Shown here: positions 17,811-28,380 of the stretch, piece by piece | Position numbering within the stretch: the stretch's first letter is position 1 | How the letters are laid out: each line of letters starts with the position of its first letter | DNA from: Levilactobacillus fuyuanensis | Lineage (GTDB): Bacteria; Bacillota; Bacilli; Lactobacillales; Lactobacillaceae | Direction: 5' to 3' | DNA: 64,000 nt | NCBI RefSeq assembly: GCF_003946395.1 | Contig: NZ_RHNZ01000001.1 | Coordinates: forward strand, 98,670 to 162,669 | The notes under the pieces: model-generated | The model's input: only the letters and a program-made list of their open reading frames with translations | The model's database searches: none | Told to the model about the DNA's origin: nothing | Position numbers and translations under genes: made by a program

Positions 17811-18797
17811 TTATTGTTTATGCTGCTTCAAAGCCTTGTGGAACAAGGAATCCACGGGTTCTTGGTGGTAAATGAGGTCCATGGCTTTACCGAACAACTC
17901 GCCAACGGACAATACGACAAATTTATCACTATTCTTTTCGTCTGGCAACTGAATCGAATCGGTGAAGACCACTTTTTCGAGTGGTGATTCGTTGATTCGT
18001 TCCGTTGCTTGGCCAGACAGGACTGCATGGGTGGCACAGGCGTAAACGTCTGCAGCACCGGCAGCCTTCAAGGCGCGGGCAGAAACGGTAATCCGTAAGG
18101 CGGTATCAATGATATCGTCAACCAGGATAGCGCGCTTACCCTTCACATCCCCAATAACGGCATCAGGATGTGCGGAATTCTCCGTATCGTCCCGATTATC
18201 GATAATGGCGATTGGGGCACCCAGCAATTCGGCTAACCGCCGTGCCCGGCTCACACCGGCATGGTCGGGAGCGACCACAACGAAGTTATCATCCGCCATT
18301 TCAGGATTGTCTTCAAAGTAGCTGGCCAACAGCCGGTCACTTTGCAAATGATCCACCGGAATGTCGAAGAACCCTTGTAATTGCGCCGCGTGCAAGTCCA
18401 GGGCAATCACCCGACTGACACCATCCATTTGAAGGAGTGACGCGATTAACTTTGCAGTGATGGGTTCCCGTGAACGCGCCTTACGATCAGCTCGTGAGTA
18501 ACCATAGTATGGAATGACCACGTTGATCTTTTCAGCGCTGGCCCGCCGTGCGGCATCCACCATGATCAACAGTTCCATCAAGTTTGTGTTAACTGGATCT
18601 GAGACTGACTGAATGATAAACAGTTCGTCCCCACGAATACTTTCATCGATACTAATTTGAATTTCGCCATCACTAAAGTGCTTGATTGTTGACTTACCTA
18701 GCTCAACGCCAGCAGCCTTCGCAATTTTTTCCGCGAGTGGCCGGTTTGAATTCAGTGCAAAAACTTTCATTCTGCCAGCTTCGACATGTTCTGCCAT
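17811..18797 (-). CDS. prs: Ribose-phosphate pyrophosphokinase
   Basis: A 328-residue enzyme that makes PRPP from ribose 5-phosphate and ATP for purine, pyrimidine, NAD and His/Trp synthesis. Visible are [27 protein letters not shown], the ATP loop [17 protein letters not shown], the PRPP-binding-type [11 protein letters not shown] (usually DDIIDTGGTI) and the Mg site [16 protein letters not shown]. In the PRPP loop the normal TGGT reads TALR, and the pyrophosphate loop reads [19 protein letters not shown] (canonical R.......N.......GDV). These changes are like the second, divergent Prs (Prs2) of lactobacilli. GGGAGG precedes the ATG. Confidence 0.88.
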   Translation of the reverse strand: MAEHVEAGRMKVFALNSNRPLAEKIAKAAGVELGKSTIKHFSDGEIQISIDESIRGDELFIIQSVSDPVNTNLMELLIMVDAARRASAEKINVVIPYYGYSRADRKARSREPITAKLIASLLQMDGVSRVIALDLHAAQLQGFFDIPVDHLQSDRLLASYFEDNPEMADDNFVVVAPDHAGVSRARRLAELLGAPIAIIDNRDDTENSAHPDAVIGDVKGKRAILVDDIIDTALRITVSARALKAAGAADVYACATHAVLSGQATERINESPLEKVVFTDSIQLPDEKNSDKFVVLSVGELFGKAMDLIYHQEPVDSLFHKALKQHKQ

Positions 18798-18956
18798 AAC
18801 AGCCTCCCAGTGGGTTTCCCCAAATTCGTTTATATTTTAAGTTTGCGTTGCACACCGAGCAAAACACTCTCTATAAAACTAATGCGCACAACACCTAATT
18901 TACTGTTTACATTATCGCAATCTTTTCCCGGAAACGCAACGATTCGCGCCGCACTT

Positions 18957-21506
18957 TTAGGCTTTTGCCATAAATTGTGCCGGTGTGATTCCCTGCATCC
19001 CAATCATCGGATCAATCTGACGACTGCGTACCAACTCCGGCGTTAAGCGGTAATCGGCCGGTTCAGCCGATGCTGGTGCCTCAGTTGAAGGCGTTTCCGG
19101 TACTTCTTCACTCGGCGCCACCGTTTTCTCATTTCCGGTCGGCATTTCTGCCGTTGGTGCATCCTCGCCTGATTCCTCGGTTGCGTCATCTGCTGGCACC
19201 GATGACGTCGTCCCATCCGGATCCAGCACGTGCTGAATCCGTGTGGTCAACGTCGTGTGGCGGTTAACCGACAGATTATTGACACAGGTGGCAAAGGCAT
19301 TGGGTTCCCCCAACAGGATCAGCATGTCTGCCGCTCTGGTCACCGCTGTGTATAGCAGATTCCGTTGGAGCATCCGGTTATACTGACCCACCATCGGCAG
19401 GATAACCATCTTGAACTCGGACCCCTGCGACTTGTGAATCGACATGCAGTAGGCCAGCGTCAGACGGTTCCAGTCGTTTCGTGAATACGTGACCTCAGTC
19501 TGTTCAAACGCAATCGTCAGTTGATCGGCTTTGATTTCCTTATTCTTGGCACTCAGGTCGATCCCGGTAATCGTTCCAATATCGCCGTTAAAGACGTTGT
19601 TTTCGGGACTGTTCACCAGATGGAGGACCTTATCGCCGATGCGGAATTTCTGATTACGGAATTCCACTTCCTTGGTGCGTTCGGACTTTCGAGGATTCAG
19701 AATATCTTGCAGGCCCACGTTCAACCGGTCGATTCCAGCAGAACCCCGATACATCGGTGCCAGGACTTGAATGTCACTCGCCGTAAAGTCCTTGGCATGC
19801 GCCTTGTCAACGATTTGATCAATCACGCTCTCGACCTGATTGGCGTGACACGGAATGAATGATCGGTCCGGTTGATTCTTCGTAAAGTCAGCCGGCAACT
19901 CCCCATTCTTAATCGCGTGAGCCAGTGGAATAATCGAGGAACCGTCGCCCTGTCGATAAATCGTGTCCAGTTGGATCTTCTGCAGTTGGTCACTGGCCAA
20001 CAAGTCGTGAAAGACCTGACCGGGCCCAACGGATGGCAGCTGATCCTTATCCCCGACAAGAATGACTTGCATCCCCACGGGAACCGCCCGTAGTAACGTC
20101 TTCATCAGATAGACATCGACCATCGACGTTTCATCAATAATCAGCAAGCCACCTTCTAAATCCTTAGTGGCCGCAGCGTCGAGGTCATCCTCTCGCCCTG
20201 TTAGTCCCAACAACCGGTGAATGGTGCTGGCCGGTAATCCGGTCGACTCACTCATCCGCTTAGCGGCCCGGCCGGTCGGTGCAGCCAGTAAGATTGGGAA
20301 AGGTTGTTCCTTGTATTCGTTGATGTCGAGTGACACCTCGTGCAACCGGGCGTACAGGTTAACTAGGCCACGAATAATCGTGGTCTTCCCGGTTCCGGGT
20401 CCCCCAGTCAGCAACATGACCTTTGCCTTCACGGCGGCGGTCAACGCGGCCGTTTGTGAGTCGTCGTACACGATGTCTGCTTGCTTCTCGACGATGCGGA
20501 CTTGCTTGGCAATGGCCTCATCGTTGAAGCGGTCATCGTCATCGCCGCCCTGTAACAGCCGTTGAAAATGTTCGGCAATTTGCCATTCGGCATCATAGAG
20601 TGATTTCAAATAGATTCGCTGCTCATCACCGACGACCTTCTCTTGCTTCGCCAACTCAAGGAGTTGATTGGCAATATCCTGTGGATTCAAACGAACGTTA
20701 CGTGAATTCTCTAAGAGACTCAGCGTGTTCGCCAGCAACGGTTTGGCCGTAGTGTACGTGTCCCCATTGGCGACGGACAGATCCGTCAGCGTCTGCAAAA
20801 GACCCGCGCGCAACCGTTCCGGACGGTCGGCTTCGTAGCCTAACTGCGTCGCAATCTGATCGGCTCGTTTAAAGCTGACCCCGGTAATGTCTTCGGCTAA
20901 CTGATAGGGATTGTCATGAATCACATCCAGCGTCTTCGCCTCATACCGGTTGTAGATAGCGGCTGCCAGCGTACTTCCAAAACCGTAGCCGTTCAGACCA
21001 ATGATGATCTGTTCCATCCCGTTATTGGTCTGCAACTGACTGACCAGTGTCGCCACGACCTTGGGGGACAGCCCCAACGGTGTTAAAACGCTACTGTCAT
21101 CGAGAATCTGCTCAATGGCATTGGTGCCTAGCCCGTCGACGATTTTTTCCGCCGTCTTCTTCCCCAGTCCAGGGAAGTCGTCACCACTCAGATAGGCGAT
21201 GACCCCGCTGCGGGACGTTGGTGTTTCATTTTGATAATTGTCGGCCTGAAACTGCACGCCGTACTTGGGATGTTCGACCTTTTTGCCACTAAAGCGGTAG
21301 GTCACATCGTCCTTCACGTCCGCGAAGTTTCCCGTCACAACAATCTCGTCTTCGTGCCAATCCAGACTGGTCTCGGACACCTTGATCAGCATGACCTTAT
21401 AGAAACTATCCTGGCTGGCAAAGAAGACCGCGCTGACAGTGCCGACCACGTAATCGGCCTGATCGCCACTGTCGCCCGCGAATAAGTCTAGTGATTCGGA
21501 TGCCAT
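18957..21506 (-). CDS. recD2: RecD2-type 5'-3' DNA helicase
   Basis: An 849-residue SF1B helicase that acts without RecBC in repair and fork stability. It has the extended N-terminal OB and helix-hairpin-helix region of RecD2 (LSGDDFPGLGKKTAEKIVDGLG), Walker A LLTGGPGTGKTTI, Walker B LLIIDETSMVD, QVILVGDKDQLPSVGPG, and the C-terminal UvrD-like motif YCMSIHKSQGSEF. An acidic Pro/Thr-rich tail of about 80 residues (after about residue 770) is an extra. AGGAGGAG precedes the ATG. The upstream TPR gene ends 18 bases before it. Confidence 0.94.
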   Translation of the reverse strand: MASESLDLFAGDSGDQADYVVGTVSAVFFASQDSFYKVMLIKVSETSLDWHEDEIVVTGNFADVKDDVTYRFSGKKVEHPKYGVQFQADNYQNETPTSRSGVIAYLSGDDFPGLGKKTAEKIVDGLGTNAIEQILDDSSVLTPLGLSPKVVATLVSQLQTNNGMEQIIIGLNGYGFGSTLAAAIYNRYEAKTLDVIHDNPYQLAEDITGVSFKRADQIATQLGYEADRPERLRAGLLQTLTDLSVANGDTYTTAKPLLANTLSLLENSRNVRLNPQDIANQLLELAKQEKVVGDEQRIYLKSLYDAEWQIAEHFQRLLQGGDDDDRFNDEAIAKQVRIVEKQADIVYDDSQTAALTAAVKAKVMLLTGGPGTGKTTIIRGLVNLYARLHEVSLDINEYKEQPFPILLAAPTGRAAKRMSESTGLPASTIHRLLGLTGREDDLDAAATKDLEGGLLIIDETSMVDVYLMKTLLRAVPVGMQVILVGDKDQLPSVGPGQVFHDLLASDQLQKIQLDTIYRQGDGSSIIPLAHAIKNGELPADFTKNQPDRSFIPCHANQVESVIDQIVDKAHAKDFTASDIQVLAPMYRGSAGIDRLNVGLQDILNPRKSERTKEVEFRNQKFRIGDKVLHLVNSPENNVFNGDIGTITGIDLSAKNKEIKADQLTIAFEQTEVTYSRNDWNRLTLAYCMSIHKSQGSEFKMVILPMVGQYNRMLQRNLLYTAVTRAADMLILLGEPNAFATCVNNLSVNRHTTLTTRIQHVLDPDGTTSSVPADDATEESGEDAPTAEMPTGNEKTVAPSEEVPETPSTEAPASAEPADYRLTPELVRSRQIDPMIGMQGITPAQFMAKA

Positions 21507-21524
21507 CTGCTCGTCTCCTCCTAA

Positions 21525-22211
21525 CTACTCTTTGGTCTCGTTCTTTTGGGTTTGAATGAACCGTTCGATATCGGCCAACTTCTTTTGACCCTTTTCAAAG
21601 TATTGGGGATCTAACGCCTTAGCCGCCTTGAAATATGGGCCATAATCTTCACCCTGAACCATAGCGACTAACCCGCGATCAAAATTAGCCCGGCCGTTTT
21701 GGTCGTCCAATGCTAAGACTTGATCGTAGTATTGGGCGGCTTGATCCATGTTCCCCAGTGCTAGCAAGTTTTCAGCGACCACCTGTAACGTGGCAATGTC
21801 CTTGGGCTGACTGCCTAAAGCGGTCAAGCCAAAGACCAGTGCCCGCTTATGATCGCCGCTCGCCATGTAACTCTGGGCCATCATCAGGTAGCCGGCCCCC
21901 TTCAACTGGGCGCCAAGCTGATCAAATTCAGCAATGGCTTTCGTGTAATCCTGTGCGGCATAGTAGACGTTCCCTAAGCCATAGTGCAGTTTTTCCACGG
22001 CAGCTGGTTGTGCCGCGAATAAGCCTAAGGCCTTCATCAAGAGTTCTTCTGCCTGAGCGAAAGAATTGAGATCGACCAGAACCGTTGCTAACTCGTAGTA
22101 CGCATCCGCATCCCCCGGATGACTATCGATGCGTTGAACCAATTCGTGAACCATCTGTTCTGAGCGCTCTTTATCCTGGTCGCGCCCCTGACCCGTTTGT
22201 TTTTCCGTCAT
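21525..22211 (-). CDS. Tetratricopeptide repeat protein
   Basis: A 228-residue soluble protein of about five TPR units (for example DADAYYELATVLVDLNSFAQAEELL, KLHYGLGNVYYAAQDYTKAIAEFDQLG and AAQYYDQVLALDDQNGRANFDRG). TPRs mediate protein-protein contacts; the partner is unknown. ATG at 22211 has AGGTGA eight bases upstream. It sits between the histidine phosphatase and recD2 with gaps of about 20 bases, so the three genes probably form one transcript. This order may be conserved in lactobacilli, but I cannot confirm that here. Confidence 0.85.
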   Translation of the reverse strand: MTEKQTGQGRDQDKERSEQMVHELVQRIDSHPGDADAYYELATVLVDLNSFAQAEELLMKALGLFAAQPAAVEKLHYGLGNVYYAAQDYTKAIAEFDQLGAQLKGAGYLMMAQSYMASGDHKRALVFGLTALGSQPKDIATLQVVAENLLALGNMDQAAQYYDQVLALDDQNGRANFDRGLVAMVQGEDYGPYFKAAKALDPQYFEKGQKKLADIERFIQTQKNETKE

Positions 22212-22230
22212 TTTATTAATCACCTAATAT

Positions 22231-22890
22231 CTAAATCGTATCGGTCGGCGATGCTGCCGCCGTCAAGAAGCTCGTATCATTCCAGTCCAACAAGTTAAAG
22301 CTTTGGCCACCATCCGTGGTCTCAAGCACCGTGACACTGGTATTTCGAATGCCACCACGCTTCCGCAAATCCGGTAGTGGCGTCCCCAACAACGCATTGA
22401 TCTCCGCGTTGAGGGCGGCCCCATGGCTCACAATCAGGACGTTGGCCTTCGGTTGTGGGTTGGCCGCAACGATTGCCTGAATCCCAGGCGTCATCCGGTC
22501 AATGACTTCTTGGAAGGTTTCCCCGCCGATCCGACTGGTATCGTACTGGTCGGGATGGTTGCGGAAGGCGTCCAACTCGGCTGGGAACTGCGCCTTAACA
22601 TCATCAAAAGCCATGCCTTCGAGTTGTCCCAGGTGAAACTCCTCGAGTCGACTCATCAGCGTCAATGGTACGTGTTGGTGAAGTTCCTTCACGACGTGTT
22701 GGGCGGTCACCCGCGCACGGCGAATAGGACTCGAATAAGCATGCTGAAAGCTCGTATGACGCAAGAAGCGACCCACCTGGACCATTTGTTGGTAGCTCTC
22801 GGTCAGTAGCTCAGAATCGCCACCAGCGCCCTGAAACCGGCCCTCTAAATTCCACTGCGTCTTACCATGACGGACAAAGTATAATTTCAA
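22231..22890 (-). CDS. Histidine phosphatase (phosphoglycerate mutase-like)
   Basis: A 219-residue histidine phosphatase superfamily member. The catalytic RHG is in LYFVRHGKTQWNLEGRFQG, the second His in VSHGAALNAEINALLG, and the substrate-binding Arg/Glu are in SSPIRRARVTA and EEFHLGQLEG. It could act on phosphoglycerate or, more likely for this group, on small phosphoesters. AGGAAGGG precedes a TTG start at 22890. The in-frame extension upstream runs into repeat R2-1 and is not protein. First gene of the likely unit with the TPR gene and recD2. Confidence 0.87.
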   Translation of the reverse strand: MKLYFVRHGKTQWNLEGRFQGAGGDSELLTESYQQMVQVGRFLRHTSFQHAYSSPIRRARVTAQHVVKELHQHVPLTLMSRLEEFHLGQLEGMAFDDVKAQFPAELDAFRNHPDQYDTSRIGGETFQEVIDRMTPGIQAIVAANPQPKANVLIVSHGAALNAEINALLGTPLPDLRKRGGIRNTSVTVLETTDGGQSFNLLDWNDTSFLTAAASPTDTI

Positions 22891-22931
22891 AGTGTCGTCC
22901 CTTCCTCTCATCTCTGTACGGGTTACTTGCC

Positions 22932-23099
22932 GGGCGACGTAAATGGCCCGTGACGCTGTGGGCGGACGCCCGGAGCCAAAGAACGGTCTCCAGGCTTGTG
23001 GTCGAACCTCTAAGAATCGAGTTTCAACCACACCAATTCTCTAAGCGGTACAATCCACCGCTAAGAAAATTCCCACGGCTTGGTCCATTTACGTCGCCC
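22932..23099 (+). repeat. R2 repeat copy 1 (outer stem with three hairpins)
   Basis: GGGCGACGTAAATGG (22932-22946) pairs perfectly with CCATTTACGTCGCCC (23085-23099). Inside are hairpin 1 (GCCcGGAG with CTCCaGGC, containing the conserved block AGCCAAAGAACGGTCT at 22974-22989), hairpin 2 (GTGGT-GAA with TTTCAACCAC) and hairpin 3 (AATT-TCT-AGCGGT with ACCGCT-AAGA-AATT). The junction sequences GTGACGCTGTGGGCGGACG and CCCACGGCTTGGTCC are shared with other copies. It lies 41 bases upstream of the phosphatase start codon. Confidence 0.85.
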
Positions 23100-23313
23100 T
23101 CACGGCTTACATTGGCTTAACCCGTACCAATCTTTTCTATTTTACCGTTTTCTATTCATCCGCATCGGCTAATCTTTTACGAAATGCCAGTATCGTTCTA
23201 TAACAATAACTTCAATGATACTACGCTGGCACGCCCTTCAGAACCCCGTGCAGTTACATCACCTTATTATGCCAGTTTTCAGGTGATTTTCAAAGAAACA
23301 ACCGTGGAAATTT

Positions 23314-23353
23314 TAAAAAACCCGCCAGCAAGATTGCTCTCGCTAACGGGTTC
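23314..23353 (-). terminator. Terminator of mnmA
   Basis: Minus strand: AACCCGTTAGCGAG/AGCAATCTTGCTGGCGGGTT hairpin followed by six T. The gap 23100-23313 shows no other feature. Confidence 0.82.
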
Positions 23354-23383
23354 CCATTAAGTGTTTGATTTAAATGCTAAAAA

Positions 23384-24526
<1,143 letters not shown>

Positions 24527-24678
24527 TCATTCAGATTCTGGAGAATCTACGATTTGAAGGTCGCATAAATCCAGTATTGCTTAGTTTACCTATTTTTCGT
24601 AAGTTTTGCAAGCCTGGCGTTTCCTTTCAGAAAAGGTGGGGCAATCTGCCCACTGCGGTCAACACCTTGCCTACTCAC

Positions 24679-24712
24679 AAAAAAGGTGACAGACCGACTT
24701 CGGCCTCCCACC
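24679..24712 (-). terminator. Terminator of the iscS-DUF1831 unit
   Basis: Minus strand: GGTGGGAGGCCGA pairs with TCGGTCTGTCACC, followed by six T. Confidence 0.82.
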
Positions 24713-24751
24713 CTTAATTCATCTATGCTTAATATTTCATTAATAAAACAA

Positions 24752-25093
24752 CTACTTCTTCTGAATAATCTCGCGATCAATTAGGTTCTGCAGGATAAAG
24801 TGATATTGTTCCACGTTACCCTCGGCGTGCGCACCCTTGAAGATGTTGACGCGCCGGTTACCGGAAGCATTGGTCGTGGACATCTTGAAACCACTGAGGT
24901 CTTTGGCCACAATCACCCGTAACATCTGATTACGGTTGTAGGGTGACGTTGGGTCGACCGACCGTTCCAGCGTATAATTACCGGCGTTTGACAGTTGGAA
25001 CCCGACATCCTTCAAAGCATAGGGCTTCACGCTTGGATTCAACTCATAAGTATCGGGGTCACCGTCAACTTGCATTTGCTTTTCAAATAACAC
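24752..25093 (-). CDS. DUF1831 domain protein
   Basis: A 113-residue soluble protein of the lactobacillal DUF1831 family; no enzyme motif can be recognised. It starts with GTG two bases after the stop of the cysteine desulfurase gene, so translation is coupled, and lies just before mnmA. The position suggests, but does not prove, a part in sulfur transfer or tRNA thiolation. Confidence 0.85.
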   Translation of the reverse strand: MLFEKQMQVDGDPDTYELNPSVKPYALKDVGFQLSNAGNYTLERSVDPTSPYNRNQMLRVIVAKDLSGFKMSTTNASGNRRVNIFKGAHAEGNVEQYHFILQNLIDREIIQKK

Positions 25094-25094
25094 G

Positions 25095-26303
25095 TTACTT
25101 CACCTCACTATGATTTTTGGCTAACCGCTTCACGATGGCACTCACATTCTCTACGAACGTGGCGATTTCATCGCTCGTCGTCTGTTGCCCAAAGGACAAG
25201 CGGATCGATTCTGCAATCCGGGGACTCTTCTCACCAAACATTGCTGTCAAAACGTGGGACGGTTCGATTGAGCCCGCCGTACATGCGGACCCACCGGACA
25301 CGGCAATGCCTGCCAAATCCAGGTTTGTCTGCATCACGTAGGTTGAAATTCCCTTGATCCAAATGTTCAACACGTGATCGAGGTTTTCGCCCTCGTCGCC
25401 CAGCGATCCGTTGATTTCAAAGTCTACACCGTTATCGGTCAAGCCCTTAACGACCTGTTCCTTGAAGCCGTGGAAACGGGCGCGCTTTTCGGCCTTAGCT
25501 TCCGGCGTCAACAGTTCAGCGGCCTTGGCAAAACCGGCGATAGCGGGAACATTTTCCGTTCCGGCCCGCCGCTTTTCTTCCTGGTCGCCCCCCTTGATCA
25601 AGCTAGGGAAGTTAATCCCTTCACGCTTGTAGAGGAACCCAATCATCTTAGGCCCGTTGATCTTGTGAGCCGACGTCGACAACATGTCGATGTGGTCACG
25701 CTGAACGTCAATGTCGAGTAAGCCATAGGTCTGCACGGCATCGGTGTGGAACCACGCTTGGTGGTCCTTTAAGATCTCACCGATTTCGTGAATTGGCATC
25801 CGACTGCCGACCTCGTTGTTACCCATCATGATGGTCACGAGAATCGTATCATCACGCAAGGCAGCCTTGAAGTCATCGAGGCTGATATCCCCATGCTCGT
25901 CAACGGGCAGGTAGGTCACGTCAAAGCCCTGTTCCTCCAATGCATGAAGGGGCTTCAACACAGCCTCGTGTTCGATTGCCGTGGTGATGATGTGCTTACC
26001 CAGAGATTGCCGGGCAAGCGCAGTCTGTGTAATGGCGGTGTTGTCACCTTCACTACCACCACTGGTAAAAATAATCTCTTCGTCACTGGCAGCGTTGATG
26101 CTGTTGGCGATGACTTGGCGACTGTTTTCCATCACCGTGTGGGCTTGCCGGCCCAAGCCGTAAAGCGTGGAGGCATTTCCGTACACGTTAGCCATCTTAT
26201 CCATCATCTCAGCCAAGACCTCTGGGGCCATTGGCGTCGTGGCAGCGTTGTCCAGGTAAATCTCCTTGACGGCGTTGCTGTTATCAATATGAATCTCTTG
26301 CAC
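25095..26303 (-). CDS. iscS: Cysteine desulfurase (IscS/NifS family)
   Basis: A 402-residue PLP enzyme that removes sulfur from cysteine as an enzyme-bound persulfide. Visible are IYLDNAATTPMAPEVL, the PLP Lys in STSAHKINGPKMIG, the substrate-binding AGTENVPAIAGFA, and the catalytic Cys in the long SGGSACTAGSIEPSHVL loop, which marks group I enzymes. AGGAGG precedes a GTG start that adds about 13 residues before the normal family N-terminus. Together with DUF1831 and mnmA it forms a tRNA thiolation module; no iscU or sufU gene is in view. Confidence 0.93.
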   Translation of the reverse strand: MQEIHIDNSNAVKEIYLDNAATTPMAPEVLAEMMDKMANVYGNASTLYGLGRQAHTVMENSRQVIANSINAASDEEIIFTSGGSEGDNTAITQTALARQSLGKHIITTAIEHEAVLKPLHALEEQGFDVTYLPVDEHGDISLDDFKAALRDDTILVTIMMGNNEVGSRMPIHEIGEILKDHQAWFHTDAVQTYGLLDIDVQRDHIDMLSTSAHKINGPKMIGFLYKREGINFPSLIKGGDQEEKRRAGTENVPAIAGFAKAAELLTPEAKAEKRARFHGFKEQVVKGLTDNGVDFEINGSLGDEGENLDHVLNIWIKGISTYVMQTNLDLAGIAVSGGSACTAGSIEPSHVLTAMFGEKSPRIAESIRLSFGQQTTSDEIATFVENVSAIVKRLAKNHSEVK

Positions 26304-26328
26304 CCTTAAAACCTCCTGAACAGCCGAG

Positions 26329-27021
26329 TTAGTCTTGTGCGGCTAACAGGGCTAATAGCATCTGAGCAGAACGGTGTCCCGCATCAATAATAAAGTCATC
26401 AAAATTAACGCCAGAGTCATTGTCGGCGTTATCGGACATGGCCCGAACGACCACGTAAGGAACGTCAAATTGGTGAGCAACTTGGCCCACTGCGGCCCCT
26501 TCCATTTCACCGGACAAGGCATCTGGGAAGTGTCCCATAATGTCTTTGATGGTTTCAGGGCTGTTTAAGAACTGGTCACCGGAGACAATCAGACCCAGCT
26601 TAGTCTTCAAACCGGTGTCGGCAGCGGCGGCCACAATCTTTTCGCCCCATTCCTTGGAAGCTTCGAACCGGGCTGGTTGTTGTGGCAATTGGCCGTATTC
26701 GTAGCCAAAGGCCCGGGCATCGGCATCGTGATACGCCGTTTCAGTGGAAACAACCACGTCACCAATGTTCAAGTCAGGTGCTAAGGCACCGGCAGAACCG
26801 GAGTTGATGACGATATCCACGTTGAATTGCGTAATCAGTAAGGCTGTCGTTAAGCCGGCTTCAACTTTACCAATTCCAGAACGGACCAAGACGACCTGTT
26901 GGCCGCTAATGGTGCCTTCGTAAAATTCAAGACCGTGAATGTCCGTGGTCTTCGCGTCCTGTAAGGCGTCGTGTAGTTCCTTAATTTCTTCTTCCATGGC
27001 GCAGAGAATTCCAAATGTCAT
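26329..27021 (-). CDS. mtnN: 5'-methylthioadenosine/S-adenosylhomocysteine nucleosidase
   Basis: A 230-residue phosphorylase-superfamily hydrolase that cleaves adenine from MTA and SAH, producing S-ribosylhomocysteine for the LuxS pathway. Visible are GILCAMEEEIKELH, VVLVRSGIGKVEAGL, NSGSAGAL, the catalytic region SGEMEGAAVGQVAHQF and VVRAMSDNADN with the catalytic Asp. AAGGAGCG precedes the ATG. The cysteine desulfurase gene follows after 25 bases. Confidence 0.95.
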   Translation of the reverse strand: MTFGILCAMEEEIKELHDALQDAKTTDIHGLEFYEGTISGQQVVLVRSGIGKVEAGLTTALLITQFNVDIVINSGSAGALAPDLNIGDVVVSTETAYHDADARAFGYEYGQLPQQPARFEASKEWGEKIVAAAADTGLKTKLGLIVSGDQFLNSPETIKDIMGHFPDALSGEMEGAAVGQVAHQFDVPYVVVRAMSDNADNDSGVNFDDFIIDAGHRSAQMLLALLAAQD

Positions 27022-27182
27022 GTGTCGTGTTCGCTCCTTAAAATTGTCGTCTTTTCAACAGTCACCAGTAATCACTAGTGAGTGCCCATACGGCGAATGG
27101 GGCACTGCCCCACCACCGCTCTTTAATTAATCTATAGCACGCCTACTGCTAGTCCGGCAGGCATGGCGCATCTCTTTTACGA

Positions 27183-27488
27183 TTAACGCATGAAAAACAT
27201 AATTAGATAAACAATGATGATCAATGCGGCTAACCAAAAAATCGCCCAGTTTAGGCGGTGACCCAACCGTTTTTGTTTCATTTCGGCGGGACTCACGCGC
27301 TGGTCAATGGGTGGTTCGTTGGTTGGCTCGTTTCCCTTGGGATTGCCATGCTTTCTGGCATAGTCCTTTTCGACTTGAACCCGTTTGCGGTCGCGTTCCT
27401 GAAAGTCCTTTTCGGCCTGTTCCTGTTCACGGCGGTAGTCGGCTCTGGTCTTGGGTTGATCGTCATCTTCTTGCCAATCATTGTGCAT
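27183..27488 (-). CDS. Small single-pass membrane protein, charged N-terminus
   Basis: A 101-residue protein. The first 75 residues are strongly charged and probably coiled (RADYRREQEQAEKDFQERDRKR), with one C-terminal membrane helix (WAIFWLAALIIIVYLIMFFM). Topology should leave the charged part in the cytoplasm. ATG at 27488 has AGGTGA upstream. It is packed between the Nudix gene (10-base gap) and mtnN. I do not recognise a named family. Confidence 0.75.
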   Translation of the reverse strand: MHNDWQEDDDQPKTRADYRREQEQAEKDFQERDRKRVQVEKDYARKHGNPKGNEPTNEPPIDQRVSPAEMKQKRLGHRLNWAIFWLAALIIIVYLIMFFMR

Positions 27489-27497
27489 CGCTGTCAC

Positions 27498-28040
27498 CTA
27501 CTTCTGTAATAGCCAGTAATAGATGGCCGTAATCGTCTTGGCGTCGTTGATCTCGCCACTCTCAATCATGGCCTGTGCTTCCGTCTTCGTGACGGTCATC
27601 AATTCCAAGTTTTCCCCCTGATCCCGGGGGAGCTCGGTGGTCACGGGCTTGAGATCCGTTGCCATGAATAACGTCATGTACTCGTCAGAAAAACCGACAC
27701 TGGAGTAAAAACCAGTAATCCGTTTTAACTGACCAGGTTGATATCGAATTTCTTCATTCAATTCCCGAATAACGGCGTGTTCAACGTTGTCGGCATCACG
27801 GCTGTCCAACTTGCCCGCTGGGATTTCCAAGGTTGCAGCGGCGATTGGTGCCCGCCACTGGCGTTCCAAAATCATTTTATTATCGTCGGTCAACGCTAAA
27901 ATGCCGACCGCACCCGCGTGACGCACGATCTCTCTGGTCGCAGCATCCCCGTTAGGTAGGCGGACACGTTGCCGTTCCAATTTCACAATCACACCGTCAT
28001 ACAAGTCCTCGGTGGATTCAACGTGTTCTTCTAAATCCAT
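27498..28040 (-). CDS. Nudix hydrolase (ADP-ribose pyrophosphatase type)
   Basis: A 180-residue protein that probably hydrolyses ADP-ribose to AMP and ribose 5-phosphate. The Nudix box lies in LEIPAGKLDSRD and HAVIRELNEEIRY: the REL-x-EE metal site is intact, but five residues are inserted before it and the usual EE-x-G reads EEIR. The upstream GAVGILAL and RQWRAPIAAATLEIPAG match NudF-type enzymes. GGAGG precedes the ATG. The gene is adjacent to a cold-shock gene (one-base gap). Confidence 0.9.
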   Translation of the reverse strand: MDLEEHVESTEDLYDGVIVKLERQRVRLPNGDAATREIVRHAGAVGILALTDDNKMILERQWRAPIAAATLEIPAGKLDSRDADNVEHAVIRELNEEIRYQPGQLKRITGFYSSVGFSDEYMTLFMATDLKPVTTELPRDQGENLELMTVTKTEAQAMIESGEINDAKTITAIYYWLLQK

Positions 28041-28041
28041 G

Positions 28042-28272
28042 TTAAGCCTCCTCCGTGCTGCCCATTTTGACTGGCATCACTTTGGCTGCTTGTGGCCCAC
28101 GGATGCCTTGGACAATCACGAATTGCACGGTCTGGCCGGCTTCGAGTTTTCGAAAACCTTCGCCTTCGCCGATAATGCCCGTGTAATAGACAAAGACATC
28201 TTCACCGTCTGGCGTGGTAATAAAACCAAAACCGCGTTGTTCACTATAACTTTTTACTTTTCCGGTTAACAT
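28042..28272 (-). CDS. Cold-shock domain protein
   Basis: A 76-residue single cold-shock domain that binds single-stranded nucleic acid. The RNP1-like motif is RGFGFITTP and the RNP2-like motif is DVFVYYTGI (normally VFVHFSAI, so the His is Tyr here). It is longer and more divergent than CspA-type proteins. GGGAGGG precedes ATG at 28272; the longer upstream frame lacks a binding site. Confidence 0.86.
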   Translation of the reverse strand: MLTGKVKSYSEQRGFGFITTPDGEDVFVYYTGIIGEGEGFRKLEAGQTVQFVIVQGIRGPQAAKVMPVKMGSTEEA

Positions 28273-28380
28273 GGTATCCCTCCCATACATAGACCAAATT
28301 ATACTCGCTTGACCGGTAGACCGCAAACACGGGGGCTTATTGGCGGAATTGGAGGATTGGAAGTTATGGTAAGATCCTCC

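Noticed and set aside
22891..23031. N-terminal extension of the histidine phosphatase
   Set aside because: It would translate repeat R2-1. The family N-terminus (KLYFVRHG) and a good ribosome site lie at 22890.
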